Shown piece by piece: positions 22,049 through 34,459 of a stretch of DNA of 64,000 nt (position 1 is the first letter of the stretch; every line of letters starts with the position of its first letter). The notes under the pieces are model-generated. The model saw nothing but the letters and a program-made list of their open reading frames with translations, did no database searches and had not been told where the DNA came from. The DNA lies in contig CM070624.1 in assembly GCA_036346255.1 (NCBI GenBank), forward strand, positions 17,764,626-17,828,625, written 5' to 3'. This DNA comes from Ampelocalamus luodianensis (taxonomy: Eukaryota; Streptophyta; Magnoliopsida; Poales; Poaceae). The position numbers and the translations under genes are program-made.

Positions 22049-22937
22049 TATTTTTAATGAAGGATAAGCTCTGATTCATTAATTTAACAAAAAATATAGA
22101 GTACTCCATAACAGGCACAAAATAATGTTGTTTTGGACATTAACACGGTTCCCAAAACACAACTTTGATCACTAATTTCTATTGTAATAGATTTATAAAA
22201 CATAATAAAATTATACTTCTATGAAAGGTCTTTTCGAGACAAATATATACATACAATTTTCACGTGTTTAATCTAAATATTGAAAAAGATATCAATAGCC
22301 AAAGTTGAAAAAGTTTGATTGCACATACCCCAAAACAACATTCTTTTTGACGGGGTGGAGTAATAACTAAAACACATATACCCAGGTCTAAAACAAAAAT
22401 TACAGTGTTGCCCCTATACTAACGGAGAACCCAATAGTAACGGCTATAGTTATGAGCTTATTTGTTGGTTTTGGGGCTTAGTTTCGTGACCTCTTGGTTG
22501 CTGAGCTTTAAGACAACTATATAGTTACATAAACACACAATAAAACTATAGATTACAAGCTTACGCAACGCCAAACTAGTCATTGTGCTACACGAGATGG
22601 TTCATTTTCTGTTAGGGATCTACTAAGTACAATTTTGAATATTTAAGAAGCAAAAAGGAAAAGATAAGAATTTCAATAGTCAACTGTCGAAGAAAGAAGA
22701 GAAAATATTTTTACGCCAGCTCGTCTGCAACTGCTAAGCAATAAGCACTAACAGATCATTCAGATTATTAATTCATTTATTCGGGCTAAGGATGCAAACT
22801 TCTCCTCAACAACCGCATAGGACCGCTCGATTGAATTCGAACAGCTCAGATCCTCCTAGGCGGTCGTTACTTATTAGACCCGCACAAGTGTTTATTCCAC
22901 CCTCTTTCTCACGAGCAGAATCCCAAATATAAATATA
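22049..22937. other. AT-rich spacer between two MULEs
   Basis: No gene, repeat or element border was recognised. Frames are short. The sequence is AT-rich and may be old transposon debris. Confidence 0.4.
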
Positions 22938-23020
22938 TTTTTTTAATAATCTATTTTTTATTTCGAATTACAGAAATAATACTCCGTTTTTCCATAATAA
23001 TCTCTTGTCGCTCCACGGTT
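22938..23020. repeat. Left terminal inverted repeat of the second MULE
   Basis: About 83 bp that match the right end at 50885-50967 in inverted orientation, including the identical core TATTTCGAATTACAGAAAT. Mismatches and small gaps are scattered. Confidence 0.85.
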
Positions 23021-23180
23021 GAGCAACTTAGGCTAGTCGTCCAATGGTTGCGCCAAGTGTTCAAGTCGCTCAACCATTGGGCGACTAGGTTTGGTCGCTC
23101 AATGGTTGAGTGACTTAGTCACTTGGCGTGCAACCGTTGGGCGACTAGGCCAAGTCGCCCAACCGTTAGACGATTTTAAT
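23005..23180. repeat. MULE subterminal repeats (left)
   Basis: Variants of GTCGCTCAACCATTGGGCGACT recur on both strands about every 25-35 bp, giving many small hairpins. The same motif fills 49725-49960 and 50640-50670 near the right end. Such clustered motifs could be transposase-binding sites; that function is inferred. Confidence 0.8.
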
Positions 23181-23689
23181 GATTATTATTATTATTATAT
23201 TTCGATGGAAATAGTTGCTAGAAATAAATGATAGTTTTTGTAGGTAATACATTTAGCAAATCTTGTTTGTAGCTTTTTTTTGAAAATGAATGGGCAGACA
23301 AGTTTGGTTGGTCCGTTTGTGATTTTTGTAGGTTCTGAAAGGTACGGAATCTGTTAGACTCGCAATAACATTTTTTGATCATCATATGTTGTTGTAGTGC
23401 GGTAAGTTTCTAAAGAATTTTTGTGAGGACATTTAAGGTCAGAATGATTTGTAAGTAGAAGGTAAGTGATATTGCGATACGCCAGGGAATTCATACACGG
23501 TGGATAATTTTTGAGAAATTGCACAACGATAACAACACGACAGTTGATTCGACAAGTGGGTTACATAGCACGCAGGCTAACGAATTAAGGACGGTACACG
23601 CATGTCTTTAGCGAATTAGAAATACATGGGACATGGACGAAAAGGGTCGGACTACTGCGTGGACCGGGGCTATTTGCTCTTCCTTCCGA

Positions 23690-23960
23690 ACTCAACGTTA
23701 TACTCCTCGCCGCCGCTTTGGCCTTGGCCGCCGTTTCCCTATTTCTCTCGCGCTCCCTACGCCGCACGCCTTGAGATGAGCTTGCGTCTCCGGCCTGATA
23801 CGCTCGCTGAGCTTTTCGCTGTGGCGCTCCTCCTTCCTCCTCTCGCGATTCCTCTTGGCATCCCACTCCTCGCAATCAAGACTCTACTGGTCGTGTGGGT
23901 GGATCCCTTGGTTGATCCACTTATGGTAGCCACACAGATGATCCGGGGACTACGGGTGGA
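23690..23960 (-). pseudogene. Minus-strand coding-like remnant (CGYHKW motif)
   Basis: One minus-strand frame reads CGYHKWINQGIHPHDQ, a stop, then a charged stretch CEEWDAKRNRERRKEERHSE. The Cys/His/Trp cluster resembles a GRF-type zinc finger followed by a charged helix, but the match is weak. It lies inside the MULE, downstream (minus sense) of the transposase, so it may be a second MULE gene. Confidence 0.3.
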
Positions 23961-24503
23961 CGAGAGAGGTTGTTAGTGCGTACTTTGAAAGAGATATTGT
24001 GGTAGAACATACCGTAATCGGTCCTTACCAGTGCTGATAGCGGCCCGAGTCCCAACGGTGATCGAGATAGTTCCTAGAGTAGTTCGCACAACCCCAGTAA
24101 TGCATGCCCAAGCTGAGCCACTGTTTGGACTTGAAGAACTTGCATGTGTCCCTGCATTAACAAAGGTGCAGTGTCTCCCCCTCGGGCGGGTATTACGGCG
24201 AATGCTCGATTGGGATATTCTAGTAAGAGTTGCTGCTACCGGGGGGCAGCATCATTGCAGGGAGGAGGTCTCCTGGCACGCTCCCTTTGTTCCTCCTAGG
24301 ACGCATACTCCCTTGCGAGTTCGTGGATCTCCTCCTAGTGCTTCTCCATCTGAGCAAGATTGTGTTGAAGTCTAGATATAAGAGAACCCGACGTGGAAGG
24401 GGAAGTACTTATATGCCGAGCCGGCCCTATGTACGCGGCTGAATTGTAATTTGGTTTAAGAAAATTCACGTCCACGAGGTAGCGGCCCTGAGGAGACTCG
24501 TCA

Positions 24504-24625
24504 GGTCACGTCGCTGCGTAAAGCTGACTTGTTGGGTCACGTCGCTGCGTAAAGCTAACTTGTTGGGTCACGTTGCTGCGCAAAGCTGCATGGTCAGGTC
24601 AGTCTCTATGCAAAGTTGTAGAGCG
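24504..24625. repeat. 31-bp tandem repeat, about 4 copies
   Basis: The unit GGTCACGTCGCTGCGTAAAG plus about 11 bp starts at 24504, 24535, 24566 and about 24597; the last copies are more diverged. It lies just past the end of the MULE transposase frame. Confidence 0.85.
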
Positions 24626-24806
24626 AGGCCACGTCCTGCTTTGACGATAATGAAGTTAAACTTTGCAATTACGATACAATTAGTTTCACACTTCGTACAA
24701 CAAGCAAAGCACTAGCTGAAGCATAAGTTACAACATGCTAGCATTTCTTATGTTAGTACCACTACGCGCACAACAAGAAGTGGTGTTGCACTTCACGCTG
24801 GTGTTC

Positions 24807-25161
24807 CTACCTGTCGGCAGGTGCCTTGTAACTTCTCACAGTGTGGCCTTCCTGGCCACAGCGGCCGCAACGTCTACTCGCCATGCGTAGTTTCCCCTTC
24901 GTTCATATCGTTCCTAATGCAACGGCTCTGCCGATGATCCTTCCCGTCCTTCAACAGGTCAAGATCCAGAATCCAAGTCTGTTGTGCCATATCCAACGTG
25001 GTAAAGTTGTCCACAACCCTGAAGCCTCTGACATGAAGTTCAATGGATCCATGTTAATGGTCCGCATGCGGCGAGGACATGAGAGCATGGCTTGTGAAGG
25101 AGCTTTGGCTTGTTGCATGTGCAACTAGGTTCATTGATATGATCTCCAAGGCGCACCTTGT
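24807..25161 (-). pseudogene. MULE transposase, C-terminal segment (SWIM finger and zinc knuckle)
   Basis: Directly after the CACTA border the minus strand reads KVRLGDHINEPSCTCNKPK and then LLHKPCSHVLAACG, i.e. a complete SWIM finger C-x-C-x9-C-x-H, as in MuDR/FAR1-type transposases. It continues, with stops, to RRCGRCGQEGHTVRSYK before a TAG at 24809-24807. This last motif is a CCHC knuckle in which the final Cys is Ser. The frame joins in phase with 35875-35956 once the CACTA element and one TGT copy are disregarded. Confidence 0.85.
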
Positions 25162-25164
25162 CAC

Positions 25165-25590
25165 TACTACACACGCCTCATCACGAGCGGTTCGAGCGGT
25201 CATCACCAGGCGCATTCGAACCAACCGCTCGTGTTTTTGTACGTCGTGATAGTGGCGGTTATCACGAGCGGTTAAACATCCGCTCTGTGATAAGTCACAA
25301 CACGAGCGGTTCTAATTATATAACCGTCATGATATCTATTATCACGAGCGGCTCTATTCAAGAACCGCATCGTAGGCATATATCACGACGGCTCTATTTA
25401 ATAACCGTCATGATATACACATATCGAGCGGTTCGTAAATAGAACCGCTCATGATAAAGATATCCCGCACGTTATATTTACGAACCGTGCAGGATATGTA
25501 TATCACTGCATTGTTATATAATAGAGCCGCGGGATTATACATATCACGCAGCGGTTTGATTGATAAACCGCTGCGTGATAGTTATTTCAG
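25165..25590. repeat. CACTA subterminal repeat array 1 (left end)
   Basis: About a dozen copies of TATCACGAGCGGTTCTATT and its reverse complement alternate, forming hairpins; the clearest is ATCACGCAGCGGTTT and its complement at about 25542-25580. These are the expected binding sites for a TnpA-like protein. Confidence 0.88.
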
Positions 25591-27954
25591 CATAACTATT
25601 TTTAAAAATTTTCGCTAGCCTCGGGATTGCTAGCCATGCCCTCTGAAAATAAGCGTAAACTAGATACATCACGGATATCAATCGTTGACAACCCAAAGTG
25701 ATCATTGTCATACAAACGAACATATATCAAATACACCAAACATTGTAATATCAACTCGTTCGAAAAATATTGTCATACAACCCAAAGTGACAACCCAAAG
25801 TTTACCATTGAATCACAACTATTCAAAGTGAATTACAACTATATCAAATATATTAATTGTTTCAAGGTCGTTCAAGTGAAACTCTCCGCTGGCGCAATGA
25901 TATACGTCGTGATGAAGGTGCGAGCCTCCCTCGAACATCCGAGATCTCTTTACGAGCAGTGAATCTAAATCTATATTCAAAACCTACAAACAAGAGTAAA
26001 GTGTTACACATATATATTTAAATTTATAATTAGCAATTATTGCGAGATTGACCAACCTCGGGATCCGGCAACCTAGCACTCATGAGAATCTGCATATGAT
26101 AGCAAACGTAGAATGCACATTCTTCTGCTTTTTGCTGGCGGCACTGAAAAAATAGAATTACATATATAGGTATAGTCAGTTCGAGACGCATTATTACGAA
26201 GTATGATATAGGATTATTGTGTTGTAGCACGTCTGAAATCGCGTCTGTGATTAAGTGTGGCGTTCGTTCCCTTGTATAGCCCTCCCCGGCAATATAGGAG
26301 ATGAGCGACCTACATGTTTCAAAAAGTTAACCTCGGCCATTTCAAACGAAGGAAGACTACAATAGAGTTATGTATGGAGGAAATGAGCACACTGTCGACT
26401 ACTTCTTGCACAAGGGTGAAGTCGTGGCCTTTTTCATTAGGGAATCAAGGTATAGTACACGATTCCTCTTTGGTATAATGACTAGAAGGATCCAAAGGAT
26501 GCCTACTCATGTATGTCGCTATAGTCATTAAACCTAAGTTCATCTCACGTATAAAGTACAAATGAAATTTGTATAGCAAGTAGTGAAGCACTTACTTAGT
26601 TGTAGGGCACCATTATGTAGTCCACGTAGTTTTGAGCAAGCAATCCTGCCGTTATGTATTTCTCGGCGTAGGATGCGTGCGCCAAGATGGTTTGCTCGAG
26701 AGACCACGTGTGGGTCGAGAAACCCACCGGTTCTTTCAATCGCCGCGCTTTTAATCATGTATCTATACATAAGCAATGAGTTGTTATATTACGTGAATAT
26801 GCGTGAATGTAGAACTTGATTGTACACACTTACGATGTCGGCATCGTAGAAGTGAGGCATCGAGGGCTTTGAGGTTGAATAGGTCGAACAAGTCGTGAAG
26901 CCCACGATGAAGGGGCGGCTGCGTGGAGGAAATAGTCCTCCGTGTATCGACGGTGATTCCATCAGCGCACCCTTTCTCTTTGGTCTTCTTCAAGTACCGG
27001 CTATGCAAACTCGACAACCTAATCCAAACGAGGCTATCATCGTGCTCGCCGCCAACGGACTTAGAAGAGTATTTCTTAGGGTTAGGAGGCAAGCGCCTTA
27101 ATGTTCTTCGATTTTGATTTGTCTGAACGACTTGCGCGCACGCATCTTCCTCCGTCGACGACTCGAAAGCGTACGGCGGCACGCTTTTTTGTTCGTTCGG
27201 TGTCTTCTCCACGGAACCGATGAGGCGAGCTTACGGCGAAGGTTGAGGTGCGATCATGGAGGTCTGTTGGAGAGACATGGTCGTGTCGAGATGGTTGGGG
27301 TAGAGTCATCAAAGGTTGAGGCGCTGCAGGTCCGTGGCGATGTCCTTCAAAAGTTGAATTGGAGGGGCATGGTCGTGTGGAGATGGTTGGAGTGGAGTCA
27401 TCGAAGGTTGAGGCGACATCTGCAGGGTCCAGCGATGTCCTTCTTTGGCCACCAATAAAACTGCATGCAGGCATCCCCTAGTGTTATGATTTCGTCGTTG
27501 GGCGAATCTCCACGGACGGCGGCCTAAAATTATCATGTACCATGTCCACTGGACCACTGGCGTAACCTGCGCCACACGGGCACCGTCTTTGCACTATCCC
27601 TTCATTGCATGGATACACCACCCCGCCTGACCTCAATAGACATCCCAACCATCCTCACTTGGGTGTGCGATCGTCGGCTCCTACAAAGCGACACGCAATT
27701 AGCTAAGGCGCCCTATAGGTCTATCTTTGAGCATTCGAGAGATGTACATTACCTTAATGTCGCCGATAGGTAATTGGACATCATCGTGTTCACAATTTTG
27801 CGTGGACGCGGCCGCTACTCGATGTTGAGGAGGACCGCCACCAAAACAACGGGGCGGCTGCGGCGGTTGTTGAGGAGTAGTAGTTGATTCACTTGGTCCC
27901 GCAATCTTGCTATCTTTTCTTCAAATTTCTACGATAAGCACCCGTTCTCTTCCT

Positions 27955-28760
27955 TCAAATTTTGAAGTAAGCACATGTTCCAACAACGTGTCGTACTCGG
28001 CCTTGGATCTCTTCTGCTCCTATACGTGCGGTGAGTCGTGCAGGAATCCATCCTCCAAGATCGTTAACCCCTTTGCCTCGCGTGCGACCCGTGCTCCTTG
28101 TTTCCCGGGGCGTAGTTAGTATATCCTTCTCCCATGCCTTGGAAGGAGCCTTGGAACATGCGGAACTCAATTCTTGCGCAAGAGGTCATCATGTTATTAT
28201 ATACATTATGAAGTTATAGACTTATTAACAACTAGGTAGTTCGAAGACATTTACCACGGTTGGCCACATCGATCCTGCGGGTTTGTGAAAGAGATTTCGC
28301 CAAGATCGTGGCGATGCCCTCGCTCTTAACCGTGAGAGAGCGCTACGTCCGCATGATCTCGGCAAATGGCCTTGTTTCGTTCGCGTCCTCCGCGCCCATT
28401 GCGCGGTTTTACGCGTACCAGCCGTGCCGAAGTTTGTGGGGTGAGTGTTAAGTGTCCGAGAGCCTTGTGCGCCGCACTTTCCTCAAGAAATTCAAGGCCG
28501 TCTTCATTTGCACAAAGGCGTCCCATATCCCGCGACAAGAATTTATACGCCGTGAAGGGCGTTCGACCCGTGTTCACGCACCTTGTGACAAGCACGCTCT
28601 TGAAGGTCCTCCACGCCTTCCGATCGAGAGCAACGCTCGCTCGTTCCACGCGCGCCAGTCTGGTACCGGGAAAGTGAACGATTTTAAACCGTCCCACACC
28701 AAGCCCAACATCCGACACGGTGTCCCACTCGGTGTGGTGATGGGGACCCGTTCCCTTCAA
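27955..28760 (-). pseudogene. TnpA-like (Transposase_24 / En/Spm) remnant
   Basis: The minus strand from 28760 reads AWRTFKSVLVTRCVNTGRTP, then EFLEESAAHKAL after a short linker, the pattern of plant En/Spm-type transposase proteins (W-x2-F-x2-L-T-x2-V, then x-E-F-x3-S). Further down, at 28170-27955, the KDILT and GRTRG-like block follows in another frame. Stops and frame changes show it is not intact. In the CACTA system this protein class binds the subterminal repeats. It points opposite to the TnpD remnant. Confidence 0.55.
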
Positions 28761-29559
28761 GTATCCCGCACAAGGTTCGAATCTCGCTTGCTTTGGGGAC
28801 TCACAGAGATCCCATTGGCATTGACCTCGTGGCGGTCATTATGCTCGAGGAATTCTCGATGTTCCTCTGCCATCTCGCGTCACGTACCACTTTCCTCGTG
28901 AGATCCGCACGGCGAAGATGGTGCGACGCCATGTCGCTTACTTGCTATCTATATATGCACGAAGCAATATCGTAAGCTCTAACCGACTGTATTCAGCGGT
29001 TTACTCAACTTAACCGAAAATGATGCACAAACATATAATATATAAAGAAGGATTGATGGTAGTTTGTGCTCTCGTAAGAGAGTTGCAAAAGAACAAGTCT
29101 TTGCCATCTCAATCCTATTGTCTATACTCTTCATTAAATGAATATGATAGTATAAATTCAAACTATGAGCTCTAAACAATACTTTGCTTAATCACAAATG
29201 ATCTCAGCTCTGTCATCAAAAATGATCTCTTAACTATCACATTCAATCTCAGATAAGAGAAAAGTTCATCACCAGAGCGAACGTAACAAAGCCCATCGAT
29301 CAATTTTAGTTCACATTATCAAAGACTATCAAAGTCACATCACGGAGGGTTCGTCAATACAATAGAGCTCATGAATGAACTAACAAGATATCAAATTGAC
29401 GGATGCATTCAACCGTGCGTGACAACTAGCATTCAACCGAAAGTAACAAATTAACGATATGAAATTGACAAAGAGCAAGTAATTTGTACAATAGAGCTCA
29501 AGAATCAACTAACTATCACATTCAATCTCGGTATAAGATGTAGTTCATCACGAGCATGT

Positions 29560-29900
29560 CAACAAAGCCCACCGATCAATTTGCGATCTTTAGGAATACT
29601 CACGAGAGAATGCCGCACAACAACTCACGGTGCAAGGAGGAGGCCGGTGCGAGGGAGGCCGGCCGACGAGGAGGAGGGAGAGGCGCGGGAGGAGGCCGAC
29701 ACGGGGAGGAGGACGGCGCGGGAGGAGGCCGGTGCAGAGGGAGGAGGCCAACACGGGAGGAGGCCGCGCGTCGAGGCGAGGCGCCGCTGCCGATGAAGAG
29801 GCGGCGGCGGGTCTTACGGCCGGGGAGGTGAACAGGCGAACCCTAGAGGAGCCGAGAGAGCGCGAGAGCCTAAGGGCGCGGGAGACGAAGTAGACGAGTA
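29560..29900. other. GGA/GCC-rich low-complexity island
   Basis: A very G-rich stretch made of GGAGGAGGCCG-like units, open in three plus frames but giving only Gly/Arg/Glu-rich low complexity. It could be the 5' end of the minus-strand TnpA gene. No protein is supported. Confidence 0.5.
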
Positions 29901-29929
29901 AAGAGCAAAACCTAGGTGCGCCTTTTAAT

Positions 29930-30165
29930 AAAGAATATCACGACGGCTCTATTAAAGAACCGTCGAGATATCGAATATCACGCATTTACTCTATTTAAGC
30001 ACCGTGCATGATAATATCACTGACGGTTTGTTAAAGAACTGTGCGAGATATCTCAATATCACGCACGGTGCTTAAATAGAGCCGTCAGGATATTCGATAT
30101 CTCGCAGCGGTTCTTTAATAGAGCCGCTCGTGATAATATATCACGACGGATCCATCATAGAGACG
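29930..30165. repeat. CACTA subterminal-type repeat array 2 (internal)
   Basis: Copies of ATCACGACGGCTCTATT and ATCTCGCAGCGGTTC-like motifs, in both orientations, closely resemble the terminal arrays. Their internal position is unusual. Confidence 0.85.
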
Positions 30166-30219
30166 CCTGTGCTATGGATCTCATTCCCTTCATCTCCGCG
30201 AGTGTCTCTTCGTCTCCCG

Positions 30220-30530
30220 CTCACCTTTATATAAATAGACAACCCTTATCAAAGGGGATTCTCACGAACCTCCTTGATCATCCCCTCTCTCACACAAATT
30301 CCAAATGGCTTCCCTCTCGTCCGGTATGACCGGCCTACATTTTGGTTGTGTACTCGCACCTCTCGATCGCAACCCGCCCAAGCCGCGAACAAGGCGTCCG
30401 TCAGCAATGCAATCCGTTGTAGACCCTCCCATCTACCGGAGACCATAACGGCGATCATCGGTCGATTGGATCTCCTCCTCCAACAGACCAATCACGAGGC
30501 CCTCCAAAGATCCGGCGAGTAAACCTCGTT
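30220..30530 (+). other. Promoter-like stretch and short frame of unknown function
   Basis: A TATA-like TTTATATAAATAG (about 30224-30236) is followed about 70 bp on by ATGGCTTCCCTCTCGTCC, a start in good plant context (AAATGGCT). The frame is short (about 48 codons, ending TAA near 30450) and unrecognised. It may be the 5' end of a CACTA transcript between internal arrays 2 and 3. Confidence 0.35.
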
Positions 30531-30964
30531 GTGGAGATTGTCCTATGGAACTCTTTGGTCCGCACCGAGATGCAACCAGAGTCGAGGACGACATCGACAT
30601 TGCGAGAGAGCGGGTCCGCCTGGCCGAGACCGTGGAGACCGGGGTTGATGGCCTCAGGCTATATGGGACTTGATTACGAGTCCGAACATCTACAAGAGGA
30701 AATTGAGCGTGCAAGGTCACAGTGGAGGCGTTTGGTGAGACGATGGTGATCCCGCTCCCAAGCCGGCGAGAATGCGTCACGAAGATTTGAAGACTAAGAT
30801 AGGATCGCCATCCTTTTTATCGCCCGTGATGTAAACGATAAGGCGATCTATTGTCCATGCGTGATGTAAATATGGTCTTTTTATTCGTGATGATATGGTC
30901 TTTTTATCGCTCGTGATGATATGGTCTTTTTATCATCTAATATTATTATCGGGCAAATCAAATG

Positions 30965-31262
30965 ACGCTATCACGAGCGGTTGAATAAAGAACCATCGTG
31001 ATAATATATTCATCACGAGCGGTTCCTCCTCACTAACCGCTCAGTTGACCATCACGAGCGGCTCCATGTGGAACCGCTCGTGATATGCTCCATAGCACGC
31101 ATTTGCGGTTTGTGAATAGAACCGCTGCGTGATGTTGAGTATATCGCATGCGGTTTCACATGGAGCCGTCTCAGGAAGTTCAACACGAGCGGTTTGTGTA
31201 GAACCGCTCTGTGATATACTCGTATCCTGCATTTGTTGGAAATAAGAACCGCCGTGATATTT
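30965..31262. repeat. CACTA subterminal-type repeat array 3 (internal)
   Basis: Motifs such as ATCACGAGCGGTTCC and GAACCGCTCGTGAT alternate. One hairpin is near 31048-31083 (TCACGAGCGGCTCC / GGAACCGCTCGTGA). It lies just upstream of the TnpD remnant. Confidence 0.85.
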
Positions 31263-31929
31263 CACCCTATAAATATAAAGACTCGGCCGAGGCCCCCGCC
31301 TTAGCGCCTCGATGTCTTCTTTGGAATAGAGGGGCTTGAGAAGCTTTGCTCTGTGTTGGTCGTAGGAGGCTTGTTTATTTGGCTTGCCTTGTTCTTGGTT
31401 GTGGGTTGCCCTAGCAACTTATGGTCATTGGGGCTTGCATGCATGCTTGCTTTGTGAGGCTTTGGTGGTAGCTCTCGCTTTGGGTGTAGGTGAATGAGTG
31501 TTTTGTGAGTGGGATAAGTGGTGTATTTCGATTGTGGCTCTCTTGCCCTGTTCATTGGCACAAGGAGAAGGACGGTGAGGAATCTCATGGGATATTAGGA
31601 ATTTTAGTCGTGAGCTCGAGGGTAACGATCTTTAACTCTTTATATTTGCTTAATAGGAGGAGTAACGATTTGCAAAGCAATAGGAGGAGTAACGTGCTTG
31701 TATTTGCGGTTTATTAATATAATTGAACACTACTAATTGTTACATGTAGCGTAGATGGACCGAATCGGATATGCAGTGCGAACCGTGTGAGTGAAGAGTA
31801 CATTAATGGCGTGATTTCTTTTAAAAGAGCCGCGAGCAGATATCTTTGAATAAGGGATAGAATTTATGTACTGTTCATGCATTGATTGCGATAATCAAGA
31901 TTTTTAACAACCCGCAGATCGTAGGGCAC

Positions 31930-34190
31930 TTGATTCGAAGGGTTTCAAAAAGGGTATACATGTTGGACCGATCCGCGGTGAAGAGCGATTATATGAGAGT
32001 TAATAATGATGACATCGACGAGGAAGTCAACGATATGCCTGATGTGGATCGTTTTTGATGACGATAGGTCGACGATGACAATCTGATCGGATGCTACTGC
32101 GATGCGTATGAAACCACAGTGAGAGAGAGTTTGTAAATTCGAGCACTTAATGGAGGACTGGGAAACCTTTGTTCCACGCCGCAAGCCGAATACACAAGGT
32201 TGTCAACCGTATTTGAACTCATTAAATTGAAGGCGAGCAATGGTTGGTCCGACAAGAGTTTCCACGGCGTTGTTAGGTCTCCTAGCGGACATTCTTCCGA
32301 GGGAAACGTGTTGCCCAACACCACCTACCAAGCCAAGAAGGTTCTTTGTCCATTGGGAATGAAGTAGAAAGAATACATGCATGTCCGAACGATTGTATCT
32401 CATATCGTAAAGAGTATGCAGGATTTGTATGTATGTCCCGTGTGCAAAGCATCCCGATACAAGCGTAAGAATACTGCTAAGGTGAAGCAAGGACCTCCTG
32501 CTAAGGTGTTGTGGTATCTGCCTGTGATCCCACGTTTGAAGCATTTATTTGCGAACCGAAAGGAGGCAAGATTGCTGCGTTGGCACTCGGAGGAGCGTAA
32601 GAAAGATGGAAAACTAAGACACCTGCTGATTCTCGCGCAGGGAGAAACTCGATCGGACCTTCAAAGAGTTCTCAAAAGGAACCAGGAACATAAGGTTAGG
32701 GTTGAGTACGAGATGGAATGAATCCTTTCGGTAACATGAGCAGCCGACATAGCACCTGGCCCGTGAACCTATGTATGTACAACCTTCCTCCTTGGCTGTG
32801 TATGAAGCGGAAGTACATTTTGATGTCACTACTTATCCAAGGGCCGAAGCAACCTGGGAACGATATTGATGTGTACCTAGCACCATTCTCGGATGATCTT
32901 GTGACACTTTGTGGAACGAAGGGGTACAAGTATGGGATGCGTAAACGAGAGAACTTCTCTTTACGCATCATGTTGTTCTGCACTATCAATGATTTTCCGC
33001 CCTTGGTAACTTTCAGCCGGGCTTGATGCGAAAGGAGCCAAAGCTTTGTCTGTTGCAATTAGGGGTATCTTGCCTTAACAAGGTCCGAGTGGCAATCTTG
33101 AGGTCGTGTTATTTCTTCAACTTAATTGCTCGAAAGGTCATCGATCCCGAAGCGACTAGATGCTCTACAAAGCCGAGGTGGTGATTTACTCTATGTCAAC
33201 TTGAGATGTATTTCCCTCCGTCATTTTTCGATATTATGGTCCATCTCATTGTTCATCTTGTGAAACAGATAAAGATATGCGGTCTGTGTTCCTCGCCATA
33301 TGTACCCGCTCGAGAGGTATATGGAATTCTCAAGTCCTACGTGACGGAATCGATCTCGACCGAGGCAAAGATCATCGAAGGTTATGCAACCGAAGAGGTC
33401 ATTGAGTTCGCCACTACATGGCTCGTGGAACCGATAGGTGTGCCTCATCTCGTCATGAGGGAAGGCCGATGGTATCGGGACCATCGGAAGGAAATCAATC
33501 ACTCCCGATCCGATACGTGCGCTCAAGCCCATTTCACGGTCTTGCAACACATGACCCAACCATTGTCCCGTACATCGAGCGAGCACAAAGACATGGTACG
33601 CCAACGAGAATCCAGACCGGTCGAGGTTTGGATCACGAGAGCACAACCGTCGGTTCAACGAATGGGTAAAGGTGCGAATCATGACTGGGAGGTCATCAAG
33701 TGATGATACGCTATGGTTGGCAAAAGGGCCACAATTTACAATTGTCACATGGCAAGATACGGCATAAATGGGTACACATTTTATAATGGCAGCTTTCAGA
33801 TAGGAAGAGCATGATCTGTAATCAGCGGTGTCCGCATAGATGCATTCGATGATCGATGGGTCGAGGAGCTCGTATTATGGGCAAATAGAGGAGATATGGG
33901 AGCTCGACTACGTGCTTTTCAAGATCCCCTATTTCGGTGCCGTTGGGTCCATCTCCCACATGTGAAGGTCGACAAGTGCGGCGTCACTACTGTCGACCTC
34001 GATCGTGTCGGATACAAAGACGAACCATTCTGCATCAAGCAACCAAGTTGTTCAAGTCTTCTATGTAACCGACCCGCAAATAAGAAGCGCCACGTAGTTC
34101 TTCATGGAAAAGAAGGATTGTCGGAGTTGAGAATGTAGTGGACGAGGAAGAATACAATCAATTTGACGAGTTGCCTCCTTTCTGAGACGG
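31930..34190 (+). pseudogene. TnpD-type CACTA transposase (Transposase_21), broken
   Basis: Plus-strand fragments in several frames follow the TnpD order: MDRSAVKSDYMR start near 31973; GWSDKSFHGVV and NVLPNTTYQAKKVLCPLGMK near 32240-32365; CPVCKASRYKRKN then LWYLPVIPRLKHLF; LRWHSEERKKDGKLRH; MNPFGNMSSRHSTWPVNL and YNLPPWLCMKRK near 32718-32810; GPKQPGNDIDVYL; YFPPSFFDIMVHLIVHLV (from 33206); and a C-terminal QDPLFRCRWVHLPHVK-like block near 33910. These are the conserved Transposase_21 blocks and the two following plant transposon domains. The enzyme would cut at the CACTA ends; stops and frameshifts make this copy inactive. Confidence 0.88.
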
Positions 34191-34459
34191 CATCGTGCTC
34201 GAGGAAGAACCCAGGCCGAGCTAGCTATATGCGCGTCGATCATCGTGAAGGACTATATTTTAATTAAGAAATTACTCCATTGTAATTAATTTATTCCATA
34301 ACATCATGTGTTATGAACTTGTAATATGTCGTGCGATATTTTGATGTCAACGTGAATTGTAATCGCTCTGTCCTTGTGGACCGTATATTTTGGTGCATTA
34401 AAAATTCATTTCATTTGGAAAATAGTCCAGTGCACCACCTTTCTAGAAACCTAAAAACT

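Noticed and set aside
22049..22937. Search for a third element between the two MULEs
   Set aside because: No matching inverted ends, target duplication or coding remnant could be identified.
25165..25590. Regularly spaced palindromic motifs that could be taken for CRISPR repeats or attachment sites
   Set aside because: Motifs alternate in orientation, vary in spacing and match the other CACTA end; they are CACTA subterminal repeats.
29556..29893. Gly/Arg/Glu-rich plus-strand frames
   Set aside because: Generated by GGA/GCC repeats; no recognisable protein.
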